A program made the position numbers and the translations under genes. Shown here piece by piece: positions 16,430-25,858 of a stretch of 64,000 nucleotides of DNA (its first letter is position 1; every line of letters starts with the position of its first letter). The notes under the pieces were generated by a model, which was given only the letters and a program-made list of their open reading frames with translations, did not search any database and was not told the DNA's origin. This stretch comes from Salmonella bongori NCTC 12419 (GTDB lineage: Bacteria; Pseudomonadota; Gammaproteobacteria; Enterobacterales; Enterobacteriaceae): the NCBI RefSeq assembly GCF_000252995.1, contig NC_015761.1, forward strand, positions 2,232,001 through 2,296,000. The letters run 5' to 3'.

Positions 16430-16442
16430 TTGCGTTTTAATT
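16430..16442 (-). promoter_or_regulatory. Ada box upstream of ada-alkB
   Basis: Read on the minus strand the site is AATTAAAACGCAA, fitting the Ada-binding pattern AAT-N6-GCAA. The E. coli ada box has AAAGCGCAA where this has AAAACGCAA. It overlaps the stop codon of apbE (16437-16439), so the operon has essentially no separate upstream spacer. Confidence 0.7.
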
Positions 16443-17489
16443 CTCTTCGCTCACCAGGAACGTTTTGAACTGCGGCGACATCCAGGTTTTAAAGCCTTCG
16501 CCCTCTTTTATGATCATAAAAACCGCCAGCCCTTCCCGCCGTACCACCTCTTTCGCCTTTTCTGTACCAAGTACCATCAGCCCGGTATCCCAGCCATCCG
16601 CTTCCAGCGCCGTTGGCGCGATAACCGTCACCGATACCAAATGATGTTCGATGGGGCGCCCCGTTTGCGGATCGATAACATGTGATACACGTTTGCCATC
16701 CAGTTCATAATAGTTGCGGTAACTGCCGGAAGTACTGATACCATGTCCGTTAATATCCACAATCGCCTGTACCGCGTTTTCACGGTCGGTCGGCTTCTGA
16801 ATCGCGACGCGCCACGGTTGCCCTTGCGCATTCATTCCACGACTACTTAATGCGCCGCCCACCGAGACCAGATAACGCGCAATGCCCTCCTTCTCCATCA
16901 AGCGCGCGAGATGGTCCGCGGCATAGCCCTCTCCGACTGTTGAAAGATCGACGTACAGCTCTGGCAAATCTTTTTGCAGGTACTGATGTTTAGCCCTGTC
17001 GATAACCTGTAAATGTTGCAGGCCCGTTTTCGCTTTTGCCGCATCGATTTGCGCTTGAGTGGGGATATGCAGCGGCTGCCGATCCGGCCCAAATCCCCAC
17101 AAATTGACCAGCGGGCCTACGGTAATATCCATAGCGCCATCCGTCTTTGCGCCGATACGCAGCGCCGAGGTTACGATATCCGCCATAGCTTCGCTGACCG
17201 GCCAGGGTGCCAGGCTGCGTGAATGGTTAAAACGCATCAGCGCGGAGTCTTTTTTGTAAGTCGAGAGCAATTGATCGTCAGCATCAAGCTGGGTCTGGAT
17301 TTTTGTCTGTAGCATTGCGGCGCGTTTCGCATCAATGCCAACCACGCTTACACGCCAGAAGGTGCCCATTGTTTTGCCTTCCAGTACCTGAGCGGCAGGC
17401 GTCGCTACTGCCGTTTTGGGTGCTTCATCGCAGCCCATGAATAAAAAAGTTATTGCCAGAAGCACAGCCCGGCAAAAAGTCATTTCCAT
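16437..17489 (-). CDS. apbE: ApbE, FAD:protein FMN transferase (lipoprotein)
   Basis: Attaches FMN through phosphodiester to threonine of flavoproteins such as the Rnf/Nqr subunits, in the periplasm. 350 residues. The lipobox LFMGC has acceptor Cys20. Conserved stretches are GKTMGTFWRV, DGAMDITVGPLVNLWGFGP, the GISTSGSYRNYYE loop and SHVIDPQTGRPI with the metal-binding region DGWDTGLMVLG. First identified in Salmonella through thiamine synthesis. It lies between ompC and ada on the same strand. Confidence 0.95.
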   Translation of the reverse strand: MEMTFCRAVLLAITFLFMGCDEAPKTAVATPAAQVLEGKTMGTFWRVSVVGIDAKRAAMLQTKIQTQLDADDQLLSTYKKDSALMRFNHSRSLAPWPVSEAMADIVTSALRIGAKTDGAMDITVGPLVNLWGFGPDRQPLHIPTQAQIDAAKAKTGLQHLQVIDRAKHQYLQKDLPELYVDLSTVGEGYAADHLARLMEKEGIARYLVSVGGALSSRGMNAQGQPWRVAIQKPTDRENAVQAIVDINGHGISTSGSYRNYYELDGKRVSHVIDPQTGRPIEHHLVSVTVIAPTALEADGWDTGLMVLGTEKAKEVVRREGLAVFMIIKEGEGFKTWMSPQFKTFLVSEEN

Positions 17490-17562
17490 CGGTGATTATC
17501 CTCATTCGAATGGAAACAAGCGTACACTAAAACCTCTTATTTGTACGCCGGAATAAGGCATG

Positions 17563-17585
17563 AAAAAAGGGCCCGCAGGCCCTTT
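17563..17585 (-). terminator. ompC intrinsic terminator
   Basis: Read on the minus strand, AAAGGGCC / GGCCCTTT stem with a 4-base loop followed by T's, beginning about 20 bp after the ompC stop. Confidence 0.88.
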
Positions 17586-17604
17586 AGCAACATCTTTTTG
17601 CTGA

Positions 17605-18741
17605 TTAGAACTGGTAAACCAGACCCAGAGCGACGATGTCGTCAGTATTGATGCCCGCGTCGCGGGTAAAGTCGTTTTTATCCAGCAGGTTGATTTTGTA
17701 ATCAACATAAGTGGACATGTTTTTGTTGAAGTAGTAAGTCGCGCCAACATCAACATATTTTACGATGTCCTGGTCGCCATAGCTGGCGCCGTAACCGTTG
17801 CTGATGTCCTTACCTTTAGATTGCAGGTAAGCCAGGGACGGACGCAGACCAAAGTCGAACTGGTACTGGGCAACCACTTCAAAGTTCTGCGCTTTGTTGG
17901 CAAAACCGTAAGAGGTGGACGGGCTGCTGCCGTTAGAGGTACCAAAACGGGTCGCGTTATAGGTCTGAGAGTACTGCGCCGCCAGGTAGATGTTGTTAGC
18001 GTCGTATTTCAGGCCGCCAGTGTAGACCGTGGCGCGATCGCCGTTACCATACAGGCGAGCGTTAGCAGTGTTGTTCTGATCGGCAGTACGTTTGGAGGTG
18101 GTGATCGCGCCGCCGACAGAGAAGCCTTCGCCGATTTCATAGGTCAGAGATCCACCGTAACCGTCGCCGTTCTGGTTCAGCAGGCTGCGACCGTTGGTGT
18201 TTTCACCGCTCACGCTGCCGTTTTTACCCTGATACTGCAAGGCGAAGTCCAGGCCATCAACCAGACCGAAGAAGTCGGTGTTACGGTAGGTAGCGTAGCC
18301 ATTGCCACGCTGCTGCATGAAGTTGTCAGCGCCGTAGGTGTCACCGCCGAATTCCGGCAGAACGTCGGTCCAGGAGGTAACGTCATAAGTTACGCCGTAG
18401 TTACGACCATAATCGAAAGAGCCTGCATCAGCGAATTTCAGACCAGCAAACGCTACACGCGTCCAGGAGTCATTGTTGCCTTCAGTCTGGTTACCCTGAA
18501 TCTGATATTCCCACTGGCCATAGCCGGTCAGCTGATCGTTAACCTGCGTTTCGCCTTTGAAGCCAATACGCATATAGGTCTGGTCGCCGTCGCTACCTTT
18601 ATCGTCAGAGAAGTAGTGCAGACCATCGACTTTACCAAACAGGTCTAATTTGTTGCCGTCTTTGTTATAAATTTCAGCCGCATTCGCTGCGCCCGCCACC
18701 AGCAGAGCTGGTACCAGGAGGGACAGTACTTTAACTTTCAT
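17605..18741 (-). CDS. ompC: OmpC, osmoporin
   Basis: Outer-membrane trimeric porin. 378 residues with a 21-residue signal peptide ending ANA/AEIYNKDG. The beta-barrel has alternating aromatic strands, the PEFGGD loop-3 constriction region and a C-terminal phenylalanine (GLVYQF) for Bam recognition. It is close to S. Typhimurium OmpC with only a few substitutions that I can recall. OmpR boxes and a long leader (about 80 nt) lie upstream. Confidence 0.97.
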   Translation of the reverse strand: MKVKVLSLLVPALLVAGAANAAEIYNKDGNKLDLFGKVDGLHYFSDDKGSDGDQTYMRIGFKGETQVNDQLTGYGQWEYQIQGNQTEGNNDSWTRVAFAGLKFADAGSFDYGRNYGVTYDVTSWTDVLPEFGGDTYGADNFMQQRGNGYATYRNTDFFGLVDGLDFALQYQGKNGSVSGENTNGRSLLNQNGDGYGGSLTYEIGEGFSVGGAITTSKRTADQNNTANARLYGNGDRATVYTGGLKYDANNIYLAAQYSQTYNATRFGTSNGSSPSTSYGFANKAQNFEVVAQYQFDFGLRPSLAYLQSKGKDISNGYGASYGDQDIVKYVDVGATYYFNKNMSTYVDYKINLLDKNDFTRDAGINTDDIVALGLVYQF

Positions 18742-18825
18742 GTTATTAACCCTCTGTTATATGCCTTTATTGCTTTTTTATGCCACTGCTTACTGGTTAA
18801 CCCTCATTAACCAATCGGCAAGTCC

Positions 18826-18919
18826 ATTCTCCGCAAAAATACAGAATAATCCAACACGAATATGATACTAAAACTTTTAAGATGTTACATTTATCCATAT
18901 AGATGTTTCAGGATATGAA
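18826..18919 (-). promoter_or_regulatory. ompC promoter and three OmpR boxes
   Basis: On the minus strand, three tandem 20-bp OmpR sites can be read: C1 at 18900-18919 (ending GAAACATCTA), C2 at about 18879-18898 (GTAACATCTT) and C3 at 18859-18878 (AAAAGTTTTAGTATCATATT). A -35 TTGGAT (18849-18854), 17-bp spacer and -10 GAGAAT (18826-18831) follow. This is the E. coli ompC layout. Confidence 0.88.
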
Positions 18920-19074
18920 TTTTATGGAACTTTTTTAAAGCAAAAATCAAGCAAAAATAAGCACGAATAGATAAAATATATTTTCAATTCTTTTTAAATC
19001 AATCAGTTAAATCCATTAACTCCATAGCACTGAATGATAAAACAAAATCTTCATTCGCAACTAAAATAGCGCTT

Positions 19075-19167
19075 GCTATCATCATTAACTTTATTTATTA
19101 CCGTCATTCATTTCTGAATGTCTGTTTACCCCTATTTCAACCGAATGCTTCGCATTCGGTTTTTTTT
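19075..19167 (+). ncRNA. micF: MicF small RNA
   Basis: Divergent from ompC. The 93-nt sequence starts GCTATCATCATTAACTTT, the conserved 5' end that pairs with ompF mRNA, and ends in a 9-bp terminator stem ACCGAATGC / GCATTCGGT (19140-19160) plus eight T's. It lies in the usual place upstream of ompC and represses ompF translation with Hfq. Compared with the E. coli sequence as I remember it, only the terminator loop and arms differ. Confidence 0.95.
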
Positions 19168-19454
19168 CGCCAAACTGACTGCGCAATTCTTCCCGCATAA
19201 AACTATCACGGTTATTCACTACCCGCGTTCTCTACCGCTTTTAGGCATTCTCAAAGCATTTCTTGATAGTTAGTGCTAATCATCGATAAGCAATCTTTAT
19301 CTTTGTACGGACCGACAAATATTGTACGCTTTTCCTGCCGCGCCGACGGAGCGCGTTTAAGTTGCACTGCATGAGGTAAGAGTCTGGAAATTCATTCATT
19401 ACCCTTTATACTGCCCTTTCACCTTCAGCGTTGTTTAACAGGTCTTAAACATAA
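19168..19454 (+). other. rcsD upstream region
   Basis: 287 bp between the MicF terminator and rcsD. It must hold the rcsDB promoter. I see no coding potential and no motif I can assign with confidence. Confidence 0.5.
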
Positions 19455-22124
19455 ATGAGTCAGTCTGACACAACGGTTTCTACCCGATTCTCCCTTCTCC
19501 CGGGAAGCATTACCCGTTTCTTCTTATTGCTGATCATTGTGCTGCTGGTAACCATGGGCGTTATGGTACAGAGTGCCGTCAATGCCTGGTTGAAAGACAA
19601 AAGCTATCAAATTGTTGATATTACCCACGCTATCCATAAACGTGTGGATACCTGGCGGTATGTGACCTGGCAAATTTATGACAACATTGCTGCGACCACT
19701 ACGCCATCAACAGGCGAAGGGCTTCAGGAAACGCGCCTGAAGCAGGATGTGTACTATCTTGAAAAGCCCCGGCGTAAAACTGAAGCGCTGATTTTCGGCT
19801 CCCATGATAGTGCCACGCTGGAAATGACACAGCGTATGTCAACTTATCTGGATACGCTATGGGGCGCGGAAAACGTACCGTGGTCAATGTATTACCTCAA
19901 CGGGCAGGATAACAGCCTGATTCTTATCTCCACGCTTCCGTTGAAGGATCTCTCTTCCGGCTTTAAAGAGTCTACCATCGGCACTATCGTCGACTCCCGC
20001 CGGGCAGAGATGCTGCAACAGGCGAATGCACTGGATGAGCGAGAAAGTTTCTCCTCCTTACGAAAACTGGCATGGCAGAACGGTCACTATTTTACGCTGC
20101 GCACAACCTTCAATCAGCCGGGGCATCTGGCAACCGTGGTGGCGTTTGATCTCCCTATTAATGATTTAATCCCGCCAGGAATGCCGCTGGACAGTTTTCG
20201 AATAGAGCCTGATGCAGCCCAGACAACAGGACGAAACAGTGAAAAGGAGTCGCCTGATAGTGTCAGTATTAGCTTTAACGGTTCAAAAATAGAGATTTCT
20301 TCAGCTCTGAACTCCACCGGAATGCGTCTGATCTGGCAGGTGCCGTTCGGAACGCTTTTACTTGATACGCTACAAAATATTTTGCTGCCTTTACTGCTGA
20401 ACATCGGGTTGCTGGCGTTGGCGTTATTTGGTTATGCCACATTCCGCCATCAGCCAGGACGGTCAACGGAACCAGCATCCACCAGCGCGGCGAATAACGA
20501 ATTACGTATATTACGGGCAATTAATGAAGAGATTGTTTCTCTGCTGCCGCTGGGTCTGCTGGTTTACGATCAGGAAGGTAACCGCACCGTCATTAGCAAT
20601 AAAATCGCCGATCATTTATTGCCGCATCTGAACCTGCAAAATATCACCAGTATGGCCGAACAGCATCAGGGCGTGATTCAGGCGACGATTAACAACGAGT
20701 TGTATGAAATCCGTCTGTTCCGCAGCCAGGTCGCGCCCCGCACGCAAATTTTTATTATTCGCGATCAAGACCGGGAAGTGCTGGTGAACAAAAAACTTAA
20801 GCAGGCGCAGCGTCTGTATGAAAAGAACCAGCAAGGCCGCGCCGCCTTTATGCAAAATATCAGCAATACACTCAAAGAGCCCGTACGCCAACTGGCGGTT
20901 ACTGCCGCAGCAGTCACAACACCCGAGAGCCTGAAGCTGGCGGATCAAGCGGATGTATTAGTCCGTATGATCGATGAAATCCAGCTGGCAAATATGCTGG
21001 AAAATGACGCATGGAAAAGCGAAGCCACTCTGTTCTCTCTCCAGGATCTTATTGACGAAGTCGTGCCAGAAGTGCTGCCTGCCATTAAGCGTAAGGGACT
21101 GCAATTGTTGATTAATAATCATTTGAGCGGCAACGATGCACGCTGGGGCGATCGCGATGCGCTACGCCGGATTTTGCTATTGTTAATTCAGTACGCTGTC
21201 ACCACGACTTCTCTCGGTAAAATTACGCTTGAGGTTGAGCAGGACGAATCCATAGAGGAACGTTTGACTTTCCGCATTCTGGATACCGGCGAAGGCGTAA
21301 CGTTGAACGAGATCGATAATCTGCATTTCCCGTATATGAATGAAACGCAGAGCGATCGTTACGGCAAAGCAAATCCACTCACTTTCTGGCTGTGCAATCA
21401 ACTGGCGCGTAAACTGGGCGGTCATCTCAACATTAAAGCGCGTGAAACGCTGGGCACGCGTTATACCGTTCATGTCAAAATGCTTCCCCACGATCAGCAC
21501 ACCCAGGTTGAAGAACGCTTGCTGGATGATGTTAGCGTGATGGTCGACGTGACGTCCAATGAGGTGCGTGCGATTGTGCTGCGTCAGTTAGAAAACTGGG
21601 GCGCTACCTGCCTCACGCCCGACGAACGGCAGGTAAGTCAAGAATATGATCTCTTTTTAACGGATAATCCGTCTAATCTTACTGCCTCCGGCTTACTTTT
21701 AAGCGATGATGAGTCAGGCGTGCGAAAAATTGGCCCTGGTCAGTTGCGCGTCAACTTTAATATGAGTAATGCTATGCAGGAGGCTGTACTACAACTTATC
21801 GAAGAGCAACTGGCGCAGGAAGAAATTCCAGCCTCCCCGCTCGGCGGAGATGAAAATGCCGAACTTCATGCCAGCGGTTATTATGCACTATTTGTAGACA
21901 CAGTACCGGAGGATGTTAAGAGGTTGTATACTGAAGCGGCAACCAGCGATTTCGCTGCGCTGGCCCAAACGGCCCACCGCCTGAAAGGGGTGTTTGCCAT
22001 GCTTAATCTGGTACCCGGCAAGCAGTTATGTGAAACGCTGGAACATCTGATTCGCGAAAAAGATGCTCCAGGTATAGAAAAATATATCAGCGACATTGAC
22101 GCCTACGTCAAAAGCTTGCTGTAG
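19455..22124 (+). CDS. rcsD: RcsD, phosphotransfer protein of the Rcs phosphorelay
   Basis: Inner-membrane intermediate that carries phosphate from RcsC to RcsB. 889 residues: membrane span near 18-40, periplasmic domain, second span near 305-325, a degenerate histidine-kinase-like domain, the ABL region that binds RcsB, and a C-terminal HPt domain with the phospho-accepting histidine at about 841 (TAHRLKGVF). It is 16 bp upstream of rcsB. In E. coli rcsB also has its own promoter inside rcsD. Confidence 0.96.
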   Translation: MSQSDTTVSTRFSLLPGSITRFFLLLIIVLLVTMGVMVQSAVNAWLKDKSYQIVDITHAIHKRVDTWRYVTWQIYDNIAATTTPSTGEGLQETRLKQDVYYLEKPRRKTEALIFGSHDSATLEMTQRMSTYLDTLWGAENVPWSMYYLNGQDNSLILISTLPLKDLSSGFKESTIGTIVDSRRAEMLQQANALDERESFSSLRKLAWQNGHYFTLRTTFNQPGHLATVVAFDLPINDLIPPGMPLDSFRIEPDAAQTTGRNSEKESPDSVSISFNGSKIEISSALNSTGMRLIWQVPFGTLLLDTLQNILLPLLLNIGLLALALFGYATFRHQPGRSTEPASTSAANNELRILRAINEEIVSLLPLGLLVYDQEGNRTVISNKIADHLLPHLNLQNITSMAEQHQGVIQATINNELYEIRLFRSQVAPRTQIFIIRDQDREVLVNKKLKQAQRLYEKNQQGRAAFMQNISNTLKEPVRQLAVTAAAVTTPESLKLADQADVLVRMIDEIQLANMLENDAWKSEATLFSLQDLIDEVVPEVLPAIKRKGLQLLINNHLSGNDARWGDRDALRRILLLLIQYAVTTTSLGKITLEVEQDESIEERLTFRILDTGEGVTLNEIDNLHFPYMNETQSDRYGKANPLTFWLCNQLARKLGGHLNIKARETLGTRYTVHVKMLPHDQHTQVEERLLDDVSVMVDVTSNEVRAIVLRQLENWGATCLTPDERQVSQEYDLFLTDNPSNLTASGLLLSDDESGVRKIGPGQLRVNFNMSNAMQEAVLQLIEEQLAQEEIPASPLGGDENAELHASGYYALFVDTVPEDVKRLYTEAATSDFAALAQTAHRLKGVFAMLNLVPGKQLCETLEHLIREKDAPGIEKYISDIDAYVKSLL

Positions 22125-22140
22125 CAAGGTAGCCCAATAC

Positions 22141-22791
22141 ATGAACAATATGAACGTAATTATTGCCGATGACCACCCGATTGTACTGTTCGGTATTCGC
22201 AAATCACTTGAACAGATCGAGTGGGTGAATGTTGTCGGCGAATTTGAGGATTCCACAGCATTGATCAACAACCTGCCAAAATTAGATGCGCATGTGTTGA
22301 TCACCGACCTCTCTATGCCGGGAGATAAATACGGTGATGGGATCACCTTGATCAAGTACATCAAGCGTCATTTTCCGAGCCTGTCGATCATTGTTTTGAC
22401 CATGAATAACAACCCGGCGATCCTGAGCGCCGTGTTGGATCTGGATATTGAAGGGATCGTACTTAAGCAGGGGGCGCCAACCGATCTGCCGAAGGCGTTG
22501 GCCGCGCTGCAAAAAGGCAAAAAATTCACGCCGGAAAGCGTCTCTCGTCTGCTGGAAAAAATCAGCGCAGGCGGCTACGGCGACAAACGCCTGTCGCCGA
22601 AAGAGAGCGAAGTATTACGCCTGTTTGCCGAAGGTTTTCTGGTCACCGAAATCGCCAAGAAACTCAACCGCAGTATTAAAACCATCAGTAGCCAGAAGAA
22701 ATCGGCGATGATGAAACTGGGCGTAGAAAACGATATTGCGCTGCTTAATTATCTCTCTTCCGTGACACTGAGTCCGAGCGACAAAGAGTAA
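22141..22791 (+). CDS. rcsB: RcsB, response regulator of the Rcs system
   Basis: Controls capsule, motility and envelope-stress genes, alone or with RcsA and other partners. 216 residues: receiver domain with phospho-acceptor Asp56 (LITDLSMP) and acidic pair Asp10-Asp11, and C-terminal LuxR-type HTH (LSPKESEVLRLFAEG, then VTEIAKKLNRS). A longer frame overlaps rcsD. The ATG at 22141 gives the known N-terminus MNNMNVIIADDHP. Confidence 0.97.
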   Translation: MNNMNVIIADDHPIVLFGIRKSLEQIEWVNVVGEFEDSTALINNLPKLDAHVLITDLSMPGDKYGDGITLIKYIKRHFPSLSIIVLTMNNNPAILSAVLDLDIEGIVLKQGAPTDLPKALAALQKGKKFTPESVSRLLEKISAGGYGDKRLSPKESEVLRLFAEGFLVTEIAKKLNRSIKTISSQKKSAMMKLGVENDIALLNYLSSVTLSPSDKE

Positions 22792-22810
22792 ATCTCTTTC
22801 ACGTTACCCT

Positions 22811-22889
22811 GCCTGATGGCGCTACGCTTATCAGGCCTGCAAACCGACTCACCTTTTACAGGCCGGATAAGGCGACGCCGCCATCCGGC
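22811..22889. repeat. Pair of REP units between rcsB and rcsC
   Basis: CCTGATGGCGCTACGCTTATCAGG (split as two arms around GCTACGC) at 22811-22840 and an opposite unit GGCCGGATAAGGCG / GCCGCCATCCGGC at 22859-22889. They sit between the convergent stops of rcsB and rcsC, where they can act as a bidirectional 3' mRNA end. Confidence 0.85.
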
Positions 22890-22894
22890 ATTTT

Positions 22895-25741
22895 TTATGT
22901 CCGCGTTTTACGCACCCGCTCGGCATACACCGCCAGCGTCTGTTTTAACACATCCAGCGTTACGGGTTTAGACAAACAGCTGTCCATCCCGGACTCCAGG
23001 CAACGTTGTTTTTCTTCCGCCAACGCGTTCGCCGTCACCCCCACTACTGGTAGCGTCAGCCCTAGCTGGCGAATACGCTGCGTCAGACGATAACCATCCA
23101 TATTGGGCATGTTGACGTCGCTTAATACAATATCGATAGCATTTTTACTCAGCACATTCAGAGCATCTACGCCATCATTGGCAGTCTTACATTGATACCC
23201 CAGCGACCCAAGCTGATCGGCCAACAGACGGCGATTGATCGGATGGTCGTCAACCACCAGAATCATCATATCGTCATTTGAATATGCGGTTTTATCGACT
23301 GCCGGTAAGGCGGTGGAAAGCGCTTCACTATCCAGTTCAATACTATAGATACGCGCCAGCAGCGCAGGCAACTCATGCACCGACGCCACGCTATGCACCC
23401 ACTCGCCCGGCGCTCTTTCCAGCGGAATTCCAATATGGCGACGGCAAAAGACCACTGCCGCCCTCCCCTGCCAGGTATGTTCCAGCGCGTCATCGACAAT
23501 CAGGATATCATCCGCTGTGGGCGCTTGTCCTTCGTAACGCTGTGTATGAATGCCGCTACGCGCCAGGCTGGTCTCAATAAATTGACATAGTGAAGTATTG
23601 CGCACCGCCAACCAACAGCAGGTTCCGGCGAGACCTTCCATACCTTTTTTCACTGGATACTGAGCGCCATAAAGCGGAATACGCAGCGTAAACTGGCTTC
23701 CCATTCCGGGTTCCGAGTCAACGGAAATATCGCCGTCCATCATGCTGATCAATTTTTCGCAAATCGCCAGGCCCAGGCCAGTGCCCTGAAAGTTACGCTG
23801 TACGCCGGTTCCCACCTGGAAGAAAGGATCGAACAGGCGGACGACCTCTTTCGCCGGGATCCCGACCCCGGTATCCCGCACACGAATGCTGAGATAATCG
23901 CCGTCACAGCGCACATGCAGTACAATACAGCCAATATCGGTAAATTTAATGGCGTTGCTCAACAGGTTTGAAATGACCTGCTGCAAACGCATCGGATCGC
24001 CATTCAGAGATACCGGCACATCAGGCTCAATAAAGCAATACAGACCGAGCTGCTTACGTACCACCAGCGGCAGGTAGTTGGCGGTGATATGATTCATCAC
24101 TTCCCGCGGCGAAAATTCGCGTGGCTCAATCTTCAGTTGTTCCGACTCGATTTTCGAGAAGTCGAGAATGTCGCTGATAATTTTCAGCAACAGACTGGAG
24201 GAGTTATTCATCGCCGTGACCAGGCGATCCACCCCTTTTGGCAGTTCCTTAGTTTGCAGCAGATCGAGATTACCGATGATACCGTACAGCGGCGTACGTA
24301 ATTCATGGCTGACGGTCGCAAGGAACATCGATTTCGACTGGCTTGCCTGCTCCGCCGCCTGGGCCATTTCCTGCAATGACTCTTCCATTTTGACGCGTGT
24401 GCTCACATCTACCAGCACGCAGATCGCGACGTTTTCATTACGATAGCGGGAATGTACGAAGCTGATTTGCAAATTGGTATTGTTGCTGGTCAATACATCC
24501 ACAAAATTGACCTGCTGGCCACAAATAATTTGCGTCAGCCGCTGCCTGTCTTCATGCGTCAGCATATTCAGATACGTATGTGCCAACTCGTTACTCAAGA
24601 TGTTGACGCCATCAATAGTCCGCAGAATACAGATCCCCACCGGCGCGGAGGCGACGATTTTACGGTTAAACTGTTCGTGTTCTTCCAGGCGCTGGGCATC
24701 GCTTTCCGCCGGAATAAAAATTCGCCGCTCATACATTCTCGCAAGCGTAAATAGCCCCGCCCCCACCAGCACGTTCAGCAGGATAGCATTCAGGATAAGG
24801 ATACGAATCCGCTCCAGCACTAAATCCACCGGCACAGAATAGACAATACTGAGCGAAGATGGCGGCAAACTCTTTTTAAGTATCAGCTCGCGAAAACCCG
24901 GCGTATAACCAAACCAGGTGCGCTCCTGCATCCAGCGCGGCTCCGCTTTAATATTGCCATCAGGGCCGGTTAACGAAATCAGCGCATGACCGTTCTCATC
25001 AATAATGGTGACGCCCATCGGCAAACTTCCCGGCGTGAAAAAATTTTCCATGCGGATGGACTGCTCAACGCCCAGCAGCGCCTGCAGACGGTTGGCCAGA
25101 TACACCGGCGTCAGCGCATAAAAATAGCCCACGCCCTGACGCGCCCCCTGGCTTATCCAGAAAAGGTTATTCCCGCTTTCTTCCTGCGGCGCGTTGCGGT
25201 ATTTCATAATGCGCTCATGCAGTGCCTTCAGCGCGTCATCGCGCTCTACAGGCATTTCGCGCAGGCCGAAATTCGCCATACAGAGATTATCGCTGCCAAT
25301 CAGGAAAACGCGATTAAGATCATACGCCGCGGAAAAGTTATCGCGCCAGTAGCGCATAAACCAGGCCAGCGACTCCAGCGATCCGCGCCAGGCGGAACCC
25401 ATCGCTGCACAGTCAGAGTCGGCAAATAGCGGTTCAAAATCCGGCACCACCATTTTGTCATCACGCGCACGCGACGACATCACGCCGTTTTCCGCGGTTA
25501 AACGGTTCTCGGCGATATATTTGAGCTCTTTCATCACATCCGACGTACGCTGGATAAAACGCTGCGCCTGATCGGAGCTAAGGTTAAACTCCTGACGAAT
25601 TTCAGACTCCCGCTGGTGCAGGGCATTGACGATGTAAAACACCGAAACAAAGGCGATTAAAAGCCAGATAAGTAACGCCAACGCTCTGAATAAGTAGCGA
25701 GAGACTTTCAGCGTGGTTCGAAAGGAAGCCAGGTATTTCAA
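22895..25741 (-). CDS. rcsC: RcsC, hybrid sensor histidine kinase
   Basis: Membrane kinase/phosphatase heading the Rcs phosphorelay. It is controlled by RcsF/IgaA and passes phosphate to RcsD. 948 residues: first span about 20-40, periplasmic domain to about 310, second span, then histidine kinase domain with His479 (VSHELRTPLYG) and ATPase motifs (RDTGVGIP, GTGLGLAI), the RcsC-ABL domain, and a C-terminal receiver with Asp875 (VLSDVNMP). It is transcribed convergently to rcsDB. Confidence 0.96.
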   Translation of the reverse strand: MKYLASFRTTLKVSRYLFRALALLIWLLIAFVSVFYIVNALHQRESEIRQEFNLSSDQAQRFIQRTSDVMKELKYIAENRLTAENGVMSSRARDDKMVVPDFEPLFADSDCAAMGSAWRGSLESLAWFMRYWRDNFSAAYDLNRVFLIGSDNLCMANFGLREMPVERDDALKALHERIMKYRNAPQEESGNNLFWISQGARQGVGYFYALTPVYLANRLQALLGVEQSIRMENFFTPGSLPMGVTIIDENGHALISLTGPDGNIKAEPRWMQERTWFGYTPGFRELILKKSLPPSSLSIVYSVPVDLVLERIRILILNAILLNVLVGAGLFTLARMYERRIFIPAESDAQRLEEHEQFNRKIVASAPVGICILRTIDGVNILSNELAHTYLNMLTHEDRQRLTQIICGQQVNFVDVLTSNNTNLQISFVHSRYRNENVAICVLVDVSTRVKMEESLQEMAQAAEQASQSKSMFLATVSHELRTPLYGIIGNLDLLQTKELPKGVDRLVTAMNNSSSLLLKIISDILDFSKIESEQLKIEPREFSPREVMNHITANYLPLVVRKQLGLYCFIEPDVPVSLNGDPMRLQQVISNLLSNAIKFTDIGCIVLHVRCDGDYLSIRVRDTGVGIPAKEVVRLFDPFFQVGTGVQRNFQGTGLGLAICEKLISMMDGDISVDSEPGMGSQFTLRIPLYGAQYPVKKGMEGLAGTCCWLAVRNTSLCQFIETSLARSGIHTQRYEGQAPTADDILIVDDALEHTWQGRAAVVFCRRHIGIPLERAPGEWVHSVASVHELPALLARIYSIELDSEALSTALPAVDKTAYSNDDMMILVVDDHPINRRLLADQLGSLGYQCKTANDGVDALNVLSKNAIDIVLSDVNMPNMDGYRLTQRIRQLGLTLPVVGVTANALAEEKQRCLESGMDSCLSKPVTLDVLKQTLAVYAERVRKTRT

Positions 25742-25816
25742 AGGGGCGAAGCTCCGCCTCAGTATGTAAATAGAGTGTGACTAAGGTAGCGGTAAATGAC
25801 GTAACCCGCAACGGCA

Positions 25817-25842
25817 AAGAAAAAGGGCCGGAGATCCGGCCC
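25817..25842 (-). terminator. gyrA intrinsic terminator
   Basis: Minus-strand hairpin GGGCCGGA / TCCGGCCC with a 2-base loop followed by TTTTTC, about 17 bp after the gyrA stop. Confidence 0.92.
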
Positions 25843-25858
25843 TCGCATAGCAATCACA

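Noticed and set aside
19168..19454. Small protein genes between micF and rcsD
   Set aside because: No frame with a start, ribosome site and reasonable length was seen.
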